Assembly: GCA_009778835.1 (NCBI GenBank)
Contig: WRFK01000093.1
Span: forward strand, 1-6,446
DNA length: 6,446 nt
Reading direction: 5' to 3'
Origin: Spirochaetaceae bacterium
GTDB taxonomy: Bacteria; Spirochaetota; Spirochaetia; CADAEX01
Under the pieces are notes generated by a model. That model was given only the letters and a program-made list of their open reading frames with translations, was not told the origin of the DNA and did no database searches. Each line of letters begins with the position of its first letter. Position 1 is the first letter of the stretch. Shown here one piece after another: positions 5,880 through 6,446 of this stretch. A program made the translations under genes and the position numbers.

Positions 5880-6011
5880 GTCATTGCGAGTTCTACCAGC
5901 GCACCAGTCGTTGCGAGTTCTGCTGGCGCACCAGTCATTGCGAGGAGCAAAGCGACGAAGCAATCCAGTCGTCTTTGTATTCTAGATTGCTTCGCTATCG
6001 CTCGCAATGAC
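5880..6011. repeat. Repeat cluster R4
   Basis: Two 27-bp truncated arms in tandem (5880-5906 and 5907-5933) are followed by the second identical 78-bp hairpin element (5934-6011). Unit starts at 5880, 5907 and 5934 are exactly 27 bp apart. The cluster ends 5 bases before the stop codon of the small minus-strand gene at 6017. Minus-strand open frames across R3 and R4 are translated repeats without ribosome binding sites. Confidence 0.9.
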
Positions 6012-6016
6012 GAGGC

Positions 6017-6235
6017 CTATCTGGGTAAAAATTCTTCTTCGGAAATTTTTCCATTTCCATTTACATTAAATGTTGCTTTCCCATCTAAAATACCAATCTT
6101 CCTGGAACTATCCATATTTTTAATTGGGACTATCATAGCAACTGATTTTTTTGATTTACCATGTAAGGTCTTAATATTTTTTTCACTGTTTTTTTTAACC
6201 TGTGAAAAACTATTAGATGATATTTGATTTTTCAT
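6017..6235 (-). CDS. Small hypothetical protein with antitoxin-like C-terminal tail
   Basis: A 72-residue protein. The first half is rich in K, S and N and looks disordered. The second half contains V-A-M-I-V-P-I-K followed by R-K-I-G-I-L-D-G-K-A-T-F and K-I-S-E-E-E-F-L. A short segment of the form G-x-x-x-G-K-hydrophobic then an acidic end is typical of the toxin-binding tails of many small type II antitoxins, so this may be the labile partner of a small module. That is a resemblance, not a family match. The ATG at 6235 has a good Shine-Dalgarno (GAGGT, 5-base spacing) located inside the upstream DUF2442 gene, and the two frames overlap by 23 bases, indicating one operon. The TAG stop sits 5 bases from repeat R4. 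Confidence 0.6.
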   Translation of the reverse strand: MKNQISSNSFSQVKKNSEKNIKTLHGKSKKSVAMIVPIKNMDSSRKIGILDGKATFNVNGNGKISEEEFLPR

Positions 6236-6446
6236 AGAGTACCTCAGGATCTAAATCAATTCCATTTGGCCAGCCTATTGTATCAAATGATACTTTAACC
6301 ATTTTAAAAAAATTTTCATCTCTTAATGTTTTAAACATTCCTGTATCCAAATATGGCTTTACATCAAATATTTTTATCTCTTTATTTTCAAAAGTCAGTT
6401 CTAATTTATAATCATCTAAAGCCTTTACTTCATTAACAGACAAATA
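6213..6446 (-). CDS. DUF2442 domain protein, second copy, 5' end cut by right window edge
   Basis: Seventy-seven codons plus a stop are visible. By comparison with the left copy only the initiator Met is missing: the window ends at the codon for the Tyr that follows it there. The protein shows the same hallmarks (V-K-A-L-D-D-Y, F-D-V-K-P-Y-L-D-T-G-M-F, W-P-N-G-I-D-L-D-P) and ends L-Y-E-K-S-N-I-I, giving a complete family-length C terminus. Aligned without gaps to the left copy, it differs at about 18 of 201 bases and 10 of 67 residues. Its 3' end overlaps the small antitoxin-like gene by 23 bases, whose ribosome binding site it contains. A DUF4160 gene may lie just upstream, as at the left copy, but this cannot be seen. 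Function unknown. Confidence 0.87.
   Translation of the reverse strand, partial: YLSVNEVKALDDYKLELTFENKEIKIFDVKPYLDTGMFKTLRDENFFKMVKVSFDTIGWPNGIDLDPEVLYEKSNII

Noticed and set aside
5595..6007. Two 74-codon minus-strand open frames over R3 and R4
   Set aside because: They are translated repeats (F-V-A-L-L-L-A-M-T, L-V-E-L-A-M-T); the 9-residue periodicity follows from 27-bp DNA units, and no start signals are present.
5632..6011. CRISPR array
   Set aside because: Units are palindromic arms joined directly or by short related sequence; there are no unique spacers of uniform size and no cas genes.

Overview
The window is AT-rich bacterial DNA, most likely from a spirochaete close to Treponema. 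The evidence is the sequence style of its single-strand DNA-binding protein, a relaxed spirochaete-type lipobox, and a very large hybrid sensor kinase carrying tandem binding-protein domains. The taxonomic placement is an inference, since no rRNA or other decisive marker is present.

Layout, left to right. (1) Positions 1-479, minus strand: a two-gene unit, a DUF4160 protein followed by a DUF2442 protein that runs off the left edge. (2) 557-625: a hairpin repeat. (3) 647-1036, minus: ssb, with a promoter whose -35 box overlaps the end of the next repeat cluster. (4) 1131-1427: a complex cluster of the same repeat family, including a 97-bp tandem duplication. (5) 1411-4752, minus: an 1113-residue hybrid histidine kinase with signal peptide, two extracytoplasmic solute-binding-like domains, one membrane span, HisKA, HATPase and two receiver domains. 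(6) 4753-4980: a divergent promoter region with two copies of a 9-bp palindrome. (7) 4981-5622, plus: a lipoprotein of unknown function. (8) 5632-6011: two more repeat clusters. (9) 6017-6446, minus: a second DUF2442 gene, cut by the right edge, overlapping a small gene with an antitoxin-like tail.

Two themes stand out. First, a modular palindromic repeat family (termini GTCATTGCGAG / CTCGCAATGAC) lies within about 25 bases of the 3' end of every complete gene that is not followed by an operon partner. It supplies the last codons and stop of the kinase gene and most of a -35 box for ssb. Second, the two window ends carry DUF2442 genes about 91% identical over 201 aligned bases, so two related small-gene modules bracket the kinase/lipoprotein/ssb segment.

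The kinase and the divergent lipoprotein share a 228-bp control region, so joint or reciprocal regulation is plausible but unproven. No mobile-element enzyme, RNA gene or CRISPR array was seen. Most short open frames in the repeat clusters are translations of the repeats, not genes.
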